From the NCBI RefSeq assembly GCF_900100495.1, contig NZ_FNCT01000009.1, positions 1-64,000 on the forward strand: a stretch of DNA of 64,000 bases, in the 5' to 3' direction. The notes below the pieces were generated by a model. The model was given only the letters and a program-made list of their open reading frames with translations, was not told the origin of the DNA and did no database searches. A program made the translations under genes and the position numbers. Positions 52,768 through 61,678 of the stretch are shown here, piece by piece (positions within the stretch are counted from its first letter, which is position 1; the number at the start of each line of letters is the position of its first letter). This stretch comes from Pseudomonas benzenivorans (GTDB lineage: Bacteria; Pseudomonadota; Gammaproteobacteria; Pseudomonadales; Pseudomonadaceae).

Positions 52768-52800
52768 GCCAGCCGACCAGGCATTCGGCCGGCTTTTTCT
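52768..52800 (+). terminator. Possible plus-strand terminator upstream of the endonuclease-like gene
   Basis: GCCAGCCGA / TCGGCCGGC stem (one mismatch) followed by CTTTTTCT. It could stop plus-strand transcription coming from antisense to the small RNA before it reaches the next gene. Stem quality is moderate. Confidence 0.45.
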
Positions 52801-52864
52801 TGTGCCGGCGGCCTTGTTAGACTCATCTTGTCCTACAAAACACGGTGGTCATTGGGGCCTTATC

Positions 52865-53521
52865 ATGCGTGCAGTCGTTATTGCCCTCGGTTGCCTGGCA
52901 GCCAGTTTCAGCCTGTCGGCCCTGGCCGGCGGGCAAAACCAGATTGCCAATGCCGAAACCAGTGAACAGCTGTTCTGGAGCGAGTTGTACGGCGCTGGCG
53001 GCACGTCGCTGTATTGCGGTGAGCCCTTCGACAGCGCTGGCGGCCTGTTCAGCGCCAGCCCGATCTACAGCAGCAAGCAATTGAAACGTGCGCTGCGCTG
53101 CATCACCGAGCGCCAATGCACCATCATGAACCCGCGCTATCCTTATATCGCGGCCGACCTGCATAACTTCTACCCGGCCCTGACGCGCGTCGAACTGGCG
53201 CGGCGCAACGCACAGTTCGGCGAGCTGGACGACAGCGTGCCGAGCAAGTTCGCCGACATCGGCTGTGCCCTGCAGGCCAGTTTCCAACTGGTGGAACCGC
53301 GCGACGAAGCCAAGGGCAACATCGCCCGCGCGCTCTTCTATATGCACGTCGAGTACGACCTGCCGATCATCGGCCAGTTGCAGATGTACCAGGCCTGGCA
53401 CCGCCTGGACCCGCCGGACGCCGAGGAAAAGGCGCGTAACGACAAGATCGAGGCCCTGCAAGGCACGCGCAATCGCTTTATCGACGAACCGGCGCTGGCC
53501 GAGCAGTTGCTCGGCAACTGA
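52865..53521 (+). CDS. Divergent endonuclease I (EndA) family protein
   Basis: 218 residues with signal peptide MRAVVIALGCLAASFSLSALA, so secreted or periplasmic. ADLHNFYPALTRVELARRNAQFGEL and GNIARALFYMHVEYDLPI match the EndA core, as do paired Cys residues. But the EHVVP-type segment that carries the general-base His and metal Glu is replaced by ALRCITERQC. It may be a nuclease with altered chemistry or a non-catalytic relative. Promoter not identified; the start is the ATG after the terminator-like stem. Confidence 0.75.
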   Translation: MRAVVIALGCLAASFSLSALAGGQNQIANAETSEQLFWSELYGAGGTSLYCGEPFDSAGGLFSASPIYSSKQLKRALRCITERQCTIMNPRYPYIAADLHNFYPALTRVELARRNAQFGELDDSVPSKFADIGCALQASFQLVEPRDEAKGNIARALFYMHVEYDLPIIGQLQMYQAWHRLDPPDAEEKARNDKIEALQGTRNRFIDEPALAEQLLGN

Positions 53522-53661
53522 TCGACCAGCGCTGAGCGCAGCCGCAAACCGACCTCCCGCGCAGTCTGCCGCACCGCCAGCCTGGTCGCGGGTCGCGGGT
53601 CGCCGCGCTTCGCCGGAAACGCCTCGGCGGCTTTCGCCCCGCGATGGCGGCGTCCCGAAAC

Positions 53662-53689
53662 GACAAAGCCGCCCGTAGGCGGCTTTGTC
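53662..53689. terminator. Bidirectional stem between the endonuclease-like gene and pckA
   Basis: GACAAAGCCGCC-CGTA-GGCGGCTTTGTC, 12 perfect base pairs between two converging genes. T-runs are short, so strength is uncertain, but position and stem fit a shared terminator. Confidence 0.75.
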
Positions 53690-53706
53690 GGACGACGCGC
53701 GGCAGC

Positions 53707-55248
53707 TTAGAGCTGCGGGCCGGCGTTCTTGATGGCGTCGGAGACGTCGAACTTCTGGAAGTTGTCGATGAACAGCTTGGCCAGGCCCTTGGCGGCCTCG
53801 TCGTAGGCGTTCTGGTCGGCCCAGGTGTTGCGCGGGTTGAGCAGGTTGGTTTCGACGCCCGGTACCGACTTCGGCACGCTGAGGTTGATGATCGGCAGTT
53901 GCTCGGTCTCGGCACCGATCAGCGCGCCGCTCTGGATCGCCGCGATCACGCCCCGGGTGGTCGGAATGTTGAAACGCTTGCCAACGCCGTAGCCACCGCC
54001 GGTCCAGCCGGTGTTGACCAGGTAGACCTTGGAGCCGAAACCACGGATGCGCTTGATCAGCAGCTCGGCGTACTCGCCGGCCGGGCGCGGGAAGAACGGT
54101 GCGCCGAAGCAGGTGGAGAAGGTCGACTTGATGCCGCTGCCCGAGCCCATCTCGGTGGAACCGACCAGCGCGGTGTAGCCGGAGAGGAAGTGGTAGGCCG
54201 CCTGCTCTTCGTTGAGGATCGATACCGGCGGCAGGACCCCGGTCAGGTCGCAGGTGAGGAAGATCACCGCGTTCGGCTCGCCGCCGAGGTTCTTCTCGGA
54301 ACGCTTCTCGACGAACTCCAGCGGGTAGGCGGCGCGGCTGTTCTGGGTCAGGCTGTCGTCGCTGTAATCCGGCACGCGGTTTTCGTCGAGGATGACGTTC
54401 TCCAGCACGGCGCCGAACTGGATGGCTTTCCAGATCACCGGCTCGTTCTTCTCGGACAGGTCGATGCACTTGGCGTAGCAACCACCCTCGATGTTGAACA
54501 CCACGCCTTCGCCCCAGCCGTGCTCGTCGTCGCCGATCAGGTAGCGGCTTTCGTCGGCCGAGAGGGTGGTCTTGCCGGTGCCGGACAGGCCGAAGAACAG
54601 GGTCACGTCGCCCTCTTCGCCGATGTTGGCGGCGCAGTGCATCGGCAGCACGTCTTTTTCCGGCAGCAGGAAGTTCTGCACCGCGAACATCGCCTTCTTC
54701 ATTTCACCGGCGTAACGCATACCGGCGATCAGCACTTTCTTGGCGGCGAAGTTGAGGATCACGCAGCCGTCGGAGTTGGTGCCGTCACGCTCTGGCACGC
54801 ACTCGAAATTGGCGACGTTGAGCACCTTCCACTCGTCCTTGCCGGCCGGGTTGTAGTGCTCCGGATTGATGAACAGCTGGCGGCCGAAGAGGTTCTGCCA
54901 GGCGGTGGCAGTGGTCATCTTCACCGGCAGGTAGTGCTCCTCGGCGGAACCGACATGCACATGGGAGACGAAGAAGTCCTGGTCACGGTTGAACGCTTCG
55001 ACGCGATCCCAGAGCGCATCGAACTTGTCGGCCGGGAACGGACGGTTGATCGGGCCCCAGGCGATCTGCGCCTCGGTGCTCGGCTCCCGCACGATGTAAC
55101 GGTCAGCCGGCGAGCGACCAGTGCGATGGCCAGTGCGCACGACCAGCGAACCGGTGGCGGCCAGTTCGCCTTCACCGCGACGAATGGCCTCTTCGACCAG
55201 TTGTGCGGCGCTGATGTCGGTGTACACGGCGGTGTTGGCTTGCGTCAT
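53707..55248 (-). CDS. pckA: Phosphoenolpyruvate carboxykinase (ATP)
   Basis: 513 residues. Converts oxaloacetate plus ATP to phosphoenolpyruvate, the first committed step of gluconeogenesis on organic acids. Kinase-1a motif GLSGTGKT at 220-227, [10 protein letters not shown] substrate loop, LIGDDEHGW metal loop and [17 protein letters not shown] are intact. A 26-bp inverted repeat sits 43 bp before the start codon. Flanked by hslO. Confidence 0.96.
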   Translation of the reverse strand: MTQANTAVYTDISAAQLVEEAIRRGEGELAATGSLVVRTGHRTGRSPADRYIVREPSTEAQIAWGPINRPFPADKFDALWDRVEAFNRDQDFFVSHVHVGSAEEHYLPVKMTTATAWQNLFGRQLFINPEHYNPAGKDEWKVLNVANFECVPERDGTNSDGCVILNFAAKKVLIAGMRYAGEMKKAMFAVQNFLLPEKDVLPMHCAANIGEEGDVTLFFGLSGTGKTTLSADESRYLIGDDEHGWGEGVVFNIEGGCYAKCIDLSEKNEPVIWKAIQFGAVLENVILDENRVPDYSDDSLTQNSRAAYPLEFVEKRSEKNLGGEPNAVIFLTCDLTGVLPPVSILNEEQAAYHFLSGYTALVGSTEMGSGSGIKSTFSTCFGAPFFPRPAGEYAELLIKRIRGFGSKVYLVNTGWTGGGYGVGKRFNIPTTRGVIAAIQSGALIGAETEQLPIINLSVPKSVPGVETNLLNPRNTWADQNAYDEAAKGLAKLFIDNFQKFDVSDAIKNAGPQL

Positions 55249-55290
55249 GTGGGGTCCTCGTCGGCCGGCGGCCGAGTCTTCCGAACGTTG

Positions 55291-55316
55291 TGTAGTGGAA
55301 CGCAGGTACCACTACA
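55291..55316. promoter_or_regulatory. Inverted repeat TGTAGTGG-N10-CCACTACA upstream of pckA
   Basis: Perfect 8-bp arms with a 10-bp spacer, 43-68 bp before the pckA start. Spacing of one helical turn between arm centres suits a dimeric regulator. It could also form a leader hairpin; no T-run follows in the hslO direction. Confidence 0.5.
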
Positions 55317-55406
55317 GCGATAAAAAAGTCGCAGGAGTATGCCAGAAAAGCACATCCCTTGGCAGCCTCCGATCCGCCAAGCTGATCGATAGACGCACGC
55401 TATCGC

Positions 55407-56294
55407 TCAGTGGCGGGTATCCGAGGGCGCTTCGCTGCCGCCACCGGCGAACAATTGGGCGACGTCGGCGGCATCGAAGGCGTAGCGCTGATTGCAGAAC
55501 TGACAGTCGATCACCACGCTACCGGCATGCTCGCGCAGCAGCAGCTCGGCATCGGCCTGACCTAGACTGACCAGCGCATTGGCCGAACGTTCACGCGAAC
55601 AGCTGCAGCGGAACTGCAACGCGCGCGGCTCGAACAGGCGCAGCGGCTCCTCGTGGTAGAGGCGGTGCAGCAGGGTTGGGTTGTCCAGGCCGAGCAGTTC
55701 CTCGGTCTTCAGGGTGCCCGCCAGGGTCGCCACATGCTGCCAGCTGGCCTCACGGGCCTCTGGATCTTTCAGACGATCGGCCGGCAATTGTTGCAGCAGC
55801 AGGCCGCGGGCGCGCTGGCCGTCGGCGCACAGCCAGAAACGCGTCGGCAGTTGCTCGGAACTGGCGAAGTAGCTGGACAGGCAGTCGGCCAGGGTGGCCC
55901 CGTCGAGGCTGACGATGCCCTGGTAGCGCTGACCGTTCTGCGGGTCGATGGTCATCGCCAGCACGCCTTCGGGCATCAGCTCGGGCAACCCGGCAGCGGC
56001 GCCGATCTGTTCCGCGTGGTAACGGGCGATGGCGCGCAGGTCGCCGTCGCTGGAGCACTCGACCATCAGCAGCGGCACCGCGCCGGCGGAACGCGCCTGC
56101 AACACCAGCAAGCCGTCGAACTTCAGCGTGTCGACCAGCAAGGCCGCGGCGGCCAGCAGTTCGCCGAGCAATTGCGCGACCGGCTGCGGGTAGGCGTGTT
56201 TGGCCAGCACGTGCTGGTAGCTCTCGTGCAGAACGACCAGTTCGCCACGGATGTCGCTGTCGTCGAACAGGAAGCGTTGGGAAAAATCAGGCAT
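55407..56294 (-). CDS. hslO: Redox-regulated chaperone Hsp33
   Basis: 295 residues. The C-terminal zinc redox switch has Cys230, Cys232, Cys264 and Cys267 (CSC...CQFC). Oxidants release zinc and unfold the linker, turning Hsp33 into an ATP-independent holdase. I start at [10 protein letters not shown], the usual N-terminus. It precedes pckA on the same strand, 158 bp apart. Confidence 0.95.
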   Translation of the reverse strand: MPDFSQRFLFDDSDIRGELVVLHESYQHVLAKHAYPQPVAQLLGELLAAAALLVDTLKFDGLLVLQARSAGAVPLLMVECSSDGDLRAIARYHAEQIGAAAGLPELMPEGVLAMTIDPQNGQRYQGIVSLDGATLADCLSSYFASSEQLPTRFWLCADGQRARGLLLQQLPADRLKDPEAREASWQHVATLAGTLKTEELLGLDNPTLLHRLYHEEPLRLFEPRALQFRCSCSRERSANALVSLGQADAELLLREHAGSVVIDCQFCNQRYAFDAADVAQLFAGGGSEAPSDTRH

Positions 56295-56410
56295 GCGCAA
56301 TTCGCTGGAGAGGATCAGGCCGGCGATTTTAGGCGCAAACGGCATGCCGACCAAGCGCCTCCTATCTATTGGACCTGGAGGCAAGAACTATCGGGGGCGA
56401 ATCAGCCTGA

Positions 56411-56433
56411 TCGCGGGCATGGCCCGCTCCTAC
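56411..56433. repeat. Single REP arm
   Basis: TCGCGGGCATGGCCCGCTCC plus TAC, nearly identical to the right arm at 43161-43183. It lies between ald and hslO. Confidence 0.7.
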
Positions 56434-56459
56434 CCGGTCGATCAGGCGCAGGGTCCGCG

Positions 56460-57581
56460 CTACAGATGCTCCAGTACGCTGGTCGCCGACTGGTAGGGCA
56501 GGCCATGGGCCTCGGCCACGCTGCCGCAGGTGATCACGCCCTTGGCCACGTTGAGGCCGTTGCACAGGTGCGGGTCTTCTTCCAGGGCGCGGCGGGTGCC
56601 CTTGCCGGCGAGGGCGATGACGAATGGCAGGGTCGCGTTGTTCAGTGCCAGGGTCGAGGTGCGCGCCACCGCGCCGGGCATGTTGGCCACGCAGTAGTGC
56701 ACCACCTCATCGACCACGTAGGTCGGGTCGGCGTGGGTGGTGGCTTTCGAGGTCTCGGCACAGCCGCCCTGGTCGATCGCCACGTCCACCAGCACCGCGC
56801 CGGGCTGCATGCGCTTGACCATCTCGGCGCTGATCAGCTTGGGTGCGGCGGCGCCGGGAATCAGCACGCCGCCGATCACCAGATCGGCGGCCAGCACCTG
56901 CTCGCGCAGCGTGGCGCGGGTCGAATAGAGGGTGACGATGCGGTTGCCGTACTGCGCATCCAGCCGGCGCAGGGCATCGACGCTCTTGTCCAGCACGGTG
57001 ACCTCGGCGCCCAGGCCCACCGCCATGGCCAGGGCATGGCTGCCGACCACCCCGCCGCCGAGGATCACCACCTTGCCCGGCGCCACGCCCGGCACGCCGC
57101 CGAGCAGCACGCCGCGGCCGCCCTTGGCTTTTTCCAGGCAGTTGGCCCCGGCCTGGATCGACATGCGCCCGGCCACCTCGGACATCGGCGCCAGCAGCGG
57201 CAGGCGGCCGTGAGCGTCGGTGACGGTTTCATAGGCGATGCAGGTGGCGCCGCTGGCCATCAGCTCATCGGTCTGCGGGCGGTCCGGCGCCAGGTGCAGG
57301 TAGGTGAACAGGGTGTGGTGCGGGCGCAGGCGCGCGCGCTCGACGGCCAGCGGTTCCTTGACCTTGACGATCAGTTGCGCCTCCTCGAACACCTGGGCCG
57401 CGTCCTTGGCGACCTGCGCGCCGGCCGCCAGGTAGTCGGCGTCGGCGAAGCCGATGGCGGCGCCGGCGTGGCTCTCGATCCACACCTCATGGCCGAGGGC
57501 GGTCAGTTCGGCCACCGACTGCGGGGTCAGGCCGACGCGGTATTCATGGATCTTGATCTCTTTGGGTACGCCGATACGCAT
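56460..57581 (-). CDS. ald: Alanine dehydrogenase
   Basis: 373 residues, the normal size. Oxidatively deaminates L-alanine to pyruvate and ammonia with NAD+. N-terminal [23 protein letters not shown]-binding [20 protein letters not shown] and [15 protein letters not shown] are present. The ATG with GGAGAG about 4 nt upstream is preferred over an ATG twelve codons earlier. No AsnC/Lrp regulator is adjacent, which is the usual partner of ald. Confidence 0.94.
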   Translation of the reverse strand: MRIGVPKEIKIHEYRVGLTPQSVAELTALGHEVWIESHAGAAIGFADADYLAAGAQVAKDAAQVFEEAQLIVKVKEPLAVERARLRPHHTLFTYLHLAPDRPQTDELMASGATCIAYETVTDAHGRLPLLAPMSEVAGRMSIQAGANCLEKAKGGRGVLLGGVPGVAPGKVVILGGGVVGSHALAMAVGLGAEVTVLDKSVDALRRLDAQYGNRIVTLYSTRATLREQVLAADLVIGGVLIPGAAAPKLISAEMVKRMQPGAVLVDVAIDQGGCAETSKATTHADPTYVVDEVVHYCVANMPGAVARTSTLALNNATLPFVIALAGKGTRRALEEDPHLCNGLNVAKGVITCGSVAEAHGLPYQSATSVLEHL

Positions 57582-57739
57582 AGTCCTCTCCTTCTCCGGC
57601 CGCCGGCAGCGCTGCACTCTCTTGAAGTCTAGAAGAGCGCTGGCGGTTATCCCCCTGAATAGCCGGCGCTGCTCAGGGAAAGTCCCTGAATCCGTGGCGA
57701 ATTGCGGTTAGCCGTCGCGCAACGGCGGCGCACGGCCGG

Positions 57740-59233
57740 CTAGCCGCGCGGATGCAGCCAGGCCGGCGCCAGGCTGGCCGGATCGAGCCGCGGCCCGTCG
57801 GGCCAGACCACCCCCTGGGCGCGCAGCAGCGTCTCGAGGCGGCCGTCGGCATAGGCGCCGAACAGCTCGCTGCAGCCGCCGATCAGCTCGCCGCCGATGA
57901 AGATCTGCGGGATGGTGCGCAGCCCGGTGCGCTGCCGCAGCGCCGCGCGCAGGCGGCCGCCGAGGTCGTCCTGCTGGTACTCGACCGAGTCCAGGTCGAT
58001 CGAGCGGTAGGCCAGGCCGAGGGCGTTGAACAGCTTGCGCGCCGACCAGCAGAACTCGCACCAGGCCAGGGCGAACATCACCAGCGGCTGCTGACGGTCG
58101 CCAAGGATCTGCGCCAGCAGCGCCGCGGCCTCGGCGTCGGCCGGCACCTCGACGGGTGCCGGCTGCCCGGCGCCGGCTGCCGCGCTGGCGACGTCGAAGC
58201 GATAGTTGGGGGTCGAGCCGGCCAGCTCCTGCTCCTCCTCGGTCATGTCCACGGCGATGTCCTCGAACAGCGGCGTGGACAGGTAGCGCTCGCCAGTGTC
58301 CGGCAGCATGCAGAGGATGCGGCTGCCCGCGGCGGCGGCGGCCACGGCCATGGCGCCGGCGAAGGTGGCGCCGCTCGACGGGCCGCAGAAGATCCCCTCC
58401 TGGCGTGCCAACTGACGGGCGAAGTGCAGCGCCTGGTGGCCGTCGATCGGCACGATCCGGTCGATCAGCCCGAGGCTGCGCGCATCCTCGGTGAGCTTGG
58501 GGATGAAGTCCGGGGTCCAGCCCTGCATCAGGTGCGGGCGGAACGCCGGGTGGCTGTCCAGCGGCCGGCCCTCGGCGTCGCGCACCTGGGCGATGCCGCT
58601 GCCCAGCAGCGGCGAGTTGTCCGGCTCGCAGACCACGATGCGGGTCGCCGGGCTGCGCTCGCGCAGCACCCGCGCGGTGCCCTTGAGCGTGCCGCCGGTG
58701 CCGTAGCCGGTGACGAAGTAGTCGAGCGGCGCATCGGCGAAGGCCGTGAGTATTTCCAGGGCGGTGGTGCGGCTGTGGGCGTCGGCGTTGGCCTCGTTCT
58801 CGAACTGGCGCACCAGGAACCAGCCATGCGTCGCCGCCAGCTCCTCGGCCTTGCCGACCATGCCGCTGCCCTTGAGCGCCGCCGGGGTGAGCACCACCCG
58901 GGCGCCGAGGAAACGCAGGATCTTGCGCCGTTCGATGCTGAAGTTCTCGGCCATGGTCACCACCAGCGGGTAGCCCTTGGCCGCGCAGACCATCGCCAGG
59001 CCGATGCCGGTGTTGCCGCTGGTGGCCTCGATCACCGTCTGCCCCGGCTGCAGGGCGCCACTGCGTTCGGCCGCCTCGATCACGCTCAGGGCCATGCGAT
59101 CCTTCACCGAGCCCATGGGGTTGAAGGCTTCGGCCTTGACATACAGCTCGACGCCGGGCGGCGCCAGGCGGTTGATGCGGATCACCGGGGTGCGCCCGAT
59201 GGTCGCCAGGATGCTGTCGCAGCGGGTGTTCAT
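57740..59233 (-). CDS. Cysteine synthase-glutaredoxin fusion protein
   Basis: 497 residues. Residues 1-320 are a CysK/CysM-type PLP enzyme: Lys44 in NPMGSVKDR, TSGNTGIGLAMV and GTGGTLKG phosphate loop, CGPSSGATFAGA. After a linker of about 60 residues comes a glutaredoxin domain (about 380-470) with Cys392-Glu-Phe-Cys395, TIPQIFIGGELIGGCSEL (cis-Pro and glutathione-binding loop). It should make cysteine from O-acetylserine and a sulfur donor; the attached Grx may reduce S-sulfocysteine or recycle disulfides, which is inference. The usual CysK C-terminus is replaced. Confidence 0.88.
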   Translation of the reverse strand: MNTRCDSILATIGRTPVIRINRLAPPGVELYVKAEAFNPMGSVKDRMALSVIEAAERSGALQPGQTVIEATSGNTGIGLAMVCAAKGYPLVVTMAENFSIERRKILRFLGARVVLTPAALKGSGMVGKAEELAATHGWFLVRQFENEANADAHSRTTALEILTAFADAPLDYFVTGYGTGGTLKGTARVLRERSPATRIVVCEPDNSPLLGSGIAQVRDAEGRPLDSHPAFRPHLMQGWTPDFIPKLTEDARSLGLIDRIVPIDGHQALHFARQLARQEGIFCGPSSGATFAGAMAVAAAAAGSRILCMLPDTGERYLSTPLFEDIAVDMTEEEQELAGSTPNYRFDVASAAAGAGQPAPVEVPADAEAAALLAQILGDRQQPLVMFALAWCEFCWSARKLFNALGLAYRSIDLDSVEYQQDDLGGRLRAALRQRTGLRTIPQIFIGGELIGGCSELFGAYADGRLETLLRAQGVVWPDGPRLDPASLAPAWLHPRG

Positions 59234-59292
59234 CGACGCCTCCGCAAGCCGTCCGGGTCGCGCCGCGCGGGCTGCGCACGGGCTCTGGCCGG

Positions 59293-60051
59293 CTAACTTT
59301 TACCCTTGATTTCCGCCATGCCCTGCAGCAGCTCGATCGGCAGCGGGAAGACGATGGTCGAACTCTTGTCGCTGGCGATATTGCTCAGCGTCTGCATGTA
59401 GCGCAGTTGCATGGCGCCTGGCTGGCGGCCGAGCATCTCGGCGGCCTGCATGAGTTTCTCCGAGGCCTGCAGCTCGCCTTCGGCATGGATCACCTTGGCC
59501 CGCCGCTCGCGCTCGGCCTCGGCCTGCTTGGCGATGGCGCGGATCATCGATTCGTCGAGGTCGACGTGCTTGATCTCGACATTCGCCACCTTGATGCCCC
59601 AGGCGTCGGTCTGCGCATCGAGCACCTGCTGGATATCGGCGTTGAGGCGTTCGCGCTCGGCGAGCATCTCGTCCAGTTCGTGCTTGCCGAGCACCGCGCG
59701 CAGGGTGGTCTGCGCCAGCTGGCTGGTGGCGCCGTGGTAATCCTCGACCTGGATGATCGCCTTCTGCGGGTCGAGCACGCGGAAGTACACCACCGCGTTG
59801 ACCTTGACCGAGACGTTGTCGCGGGAGATCACGTCCTGGGTCGGCACGTCGAGGACGATGGTCCGCAGGTCGACGCGGACCATCTGCTGGATGCCCGGAA
59901 TGATGATGATCAGGCCCGGCCCCTTGACCCGCCAGAAGCGCCCGAGCTGGAACACCACGCCGCGCTCGTACTCGCGCAGGATGCGAAAGGCCGACATCAG
60001 CAGCGCGATCAGCAGCAACGCCAGCGTGGCAAAACTCAGTTCGAAACCCAT
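59293..60051 (-). CDS. Slipin/stomatin-type SPFH membrane protein
   Basis: 252 residues. N-terminal membrane anchor ([21 protein letters not shown]), then the SPFH/band-7 domain ([37 protein letters not shown]) and a coiled-coil tail. Such proteins form large rings that scaffold membrane domains, and the NfeD partner gene lies immediately upstream (stop and start 2 nt apart). The start ATG is chosen because it follows the NfeD stop; a longer frame would overlap it. Confidence 0.9.
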   Translation of the reverse strand: MGFELSFATLALLLIALLMSAFRILREYERGVVFQLGRFWRVKGPGLIIIIPGIQQMVRVDLRTIVLDVPTQDVISRDNVSVKVNAVVYFRVLDPQKAIIQVEDYHGATSQLAQTTLRAVLGKHELDEMLAERERLNADIQQVLDAQTDAWGIKVANVEIKHVDLDESMIRAIAKQAEAERERRAKVIHAEGELQASEKLMQAAEMLGRQPGAMQLRYMQTLSNIASDKSSTIVFPLPIELLQGMAEIKGKS

Positions 60052-60053
60052 GG

Positions 60054-61472
60054 TCAGTCTCCTTGCGGCGGCGCCTCTTCGACGGCGGCAACGTCCAGTA
60101 GCAAGCCCTTGCGCGCCAGCACCCGCACCTGTTGGCCGGGTTGCAACGGCGCCTGGCTGAGCACCTGCCAGTTTTCCCCTTGCAGCAGCACCCAACCGCT
60201 CAGCGGGTTGCTCGGCTGCACCGCGCTGACCCGCACCAGGCTGCCGACCAGATCGCTATCGCCGCCGACCAGGGCGCGCCGCCTGGCACGCAGGGCCATG
60301 CTGAGAATGGCGAAGATCAGCAGGCCGCTGGTGAGCGCCAGGGTCACGATCAGCGGCAGCGGAATGCCGAAGCCCGGCACCTCGGTGTCGATCAGGATCA
60401 GCGCGCCGAAGCTGAAGGCCACCACGCCGCCGATGCCGAGCACGCCGAAACTCGGCATGAACGCCTCGGCGGCGATGAAGGCGATGCCGAGCAGGATCAG
60501 CGCCATCCCCGCATAGTTCACCGGCAGCAGCTGCAGGGCGTACAGCGCGAGGATCAGGCAGATGCCGCCGAGCACGCCGCCGAGGCCGGTGCCCGGATTG
60601 GAGAATTCGAAGAACAGGCCGTAGACGCCCATCATCATCAGCAGCAGCGCCACGCTGGGATTGGTGATCACCGCCAGCAGCTTGGTCCGCCAGTCCGGCG
60701 CGTGGCTGATCAGCAGCGCGCCCTCGGTGTCCAGGCGGACCTCGACGCCGGCGGCGGTGAAGGCCTTGCCGTGCAGCTGCTTGAGCAGGTCCGCCAGGTC
60801 GCTGGCCAGGTAATCGATCACCTTGAGTTCGAGCGCCTCCTCGGCGGCCAGGCTGACCGCCTCGCGCACCGCCTGCTCGGCCCATTCGGCATTGCGCCCG
60901 CGCATCCGCGCCAGACTGCGGATATAGGCGGCGGCGTCGTTGATCTGCTTCTTGCTCATGGCGTCGCCCGGGGCACTGGCTTTCTCGCCCTCGTCTTCGG
61001 CCGGCTTCTGCTTGGCGTCCGGCTCGCCGTTCTCGGCGTCCTTGGGTTTGTCCGGGGCCGGCGGCGAACCGGGCATGCCGCCGATCGCCACCGGCGTCGC
61101 CGCGCCGAGGTTGGTGCCCGGCGCCATCGCCGCGATATGGCTGGCATAGAGGATATAGGTGCCGGCGCTGGCCGCCCGCGCGCCGCTCGGCGCGACATAG
61201 CTGGCCACCGGGATCGGGCTGGCGAGAATCGCCTTGATGATGTCGCGCATCGAGGTATCCAGGCCGCCGGGGGTGTCGATGCTCAGCACCACCAGTTGCG
61301 CGCCCTCGTCCACCGCCTTGGCCAGGCCGCGCACCACGTAGTCGGCACTGGCCGGGCCGATCGCGCCGTCGACGCGCAACTCCACCACCGTGGCCGGAGC
61401 CGCCGGCAGGCCCGCCGGCAAGAGCAGCAAGGCCAGCGCGAGGAGCACACGGCGGATCGGTGAAACCTTCAC
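60054..61472 (-). CDS. NfeD family membrane serine protease (long form)
   Basis: 472 residues. Signal peptide after a GTG start ([27 protein letters not shown]), ClpP-like serine protease domain ([25 protein letters not shown] with candidate catalytic Ser), an acidic linker (about residues 140-175), three to four membrane segments and a C-terminal OB fold. NfeD1b-type proteins cleave stomatin tails, and here the stomatin gene follows directly. GTG is preferred because GGAGAG precedes it and ATG alternatives lack a signal peptide. Confidence 0.88.
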   Translation of the reverse strand: MKVSPIRRVLLALALLLLPAGLPAAPATVVELRVDGAIGPASADYVVRGLAKAVDEGAQLVVLSIDTPGGLDTSMRDIIKAILASPIPVASYVAPSGARAASAGTYILYASHIAAMAPGTNLGAATPVAIGGMPGSPPAPDKPKDAENGEPDAKQKPAEDEGEKASAPGDAMSKKQINDAAAYIRSLARMRGRNAEWAEQAVREAVSLAAEEALELKVIDYLASDLADLLKQLHGKAFTAAGVEVRLDTEGALLISHAPDWRTKLLAVITNPSVALLLMMMGVYGLFFEFSNPGTGLGGVLGGICLILALYALQLLPVNYAGMALILLGIAFIAAEAFMPSFGVLGIGGVVAFSFGALILIDTEVPGFGIPLPLIVTLALTSGLLIFAILSMALRARRRALVGGDSDLVGSLVRVSAVQPSNPLSGWVLLQGENWQVLSQAPLQPGQQVRVLARKGLLLDVAAVEEAPPQGD

Positions 61473-61678
61473 GGACTCTCCATGACAGCCGGCGCGGGTG
61501 GCACAGGATCGGCAAAGCGCGGCTGCCTGCCTACAAGGATAGTAGATTGTTTTTTCAATCGACCCCGGGTGGCTTGCGCGTTCCTTGCATGGCAAAAGCT
61601 ACCGGCCGGGGAGTGCCCGCCGTGCGCATACTCCGTTAGTCTGCTTGCCAACCGCCACCGCAAGGATCGTTCCGCCGC

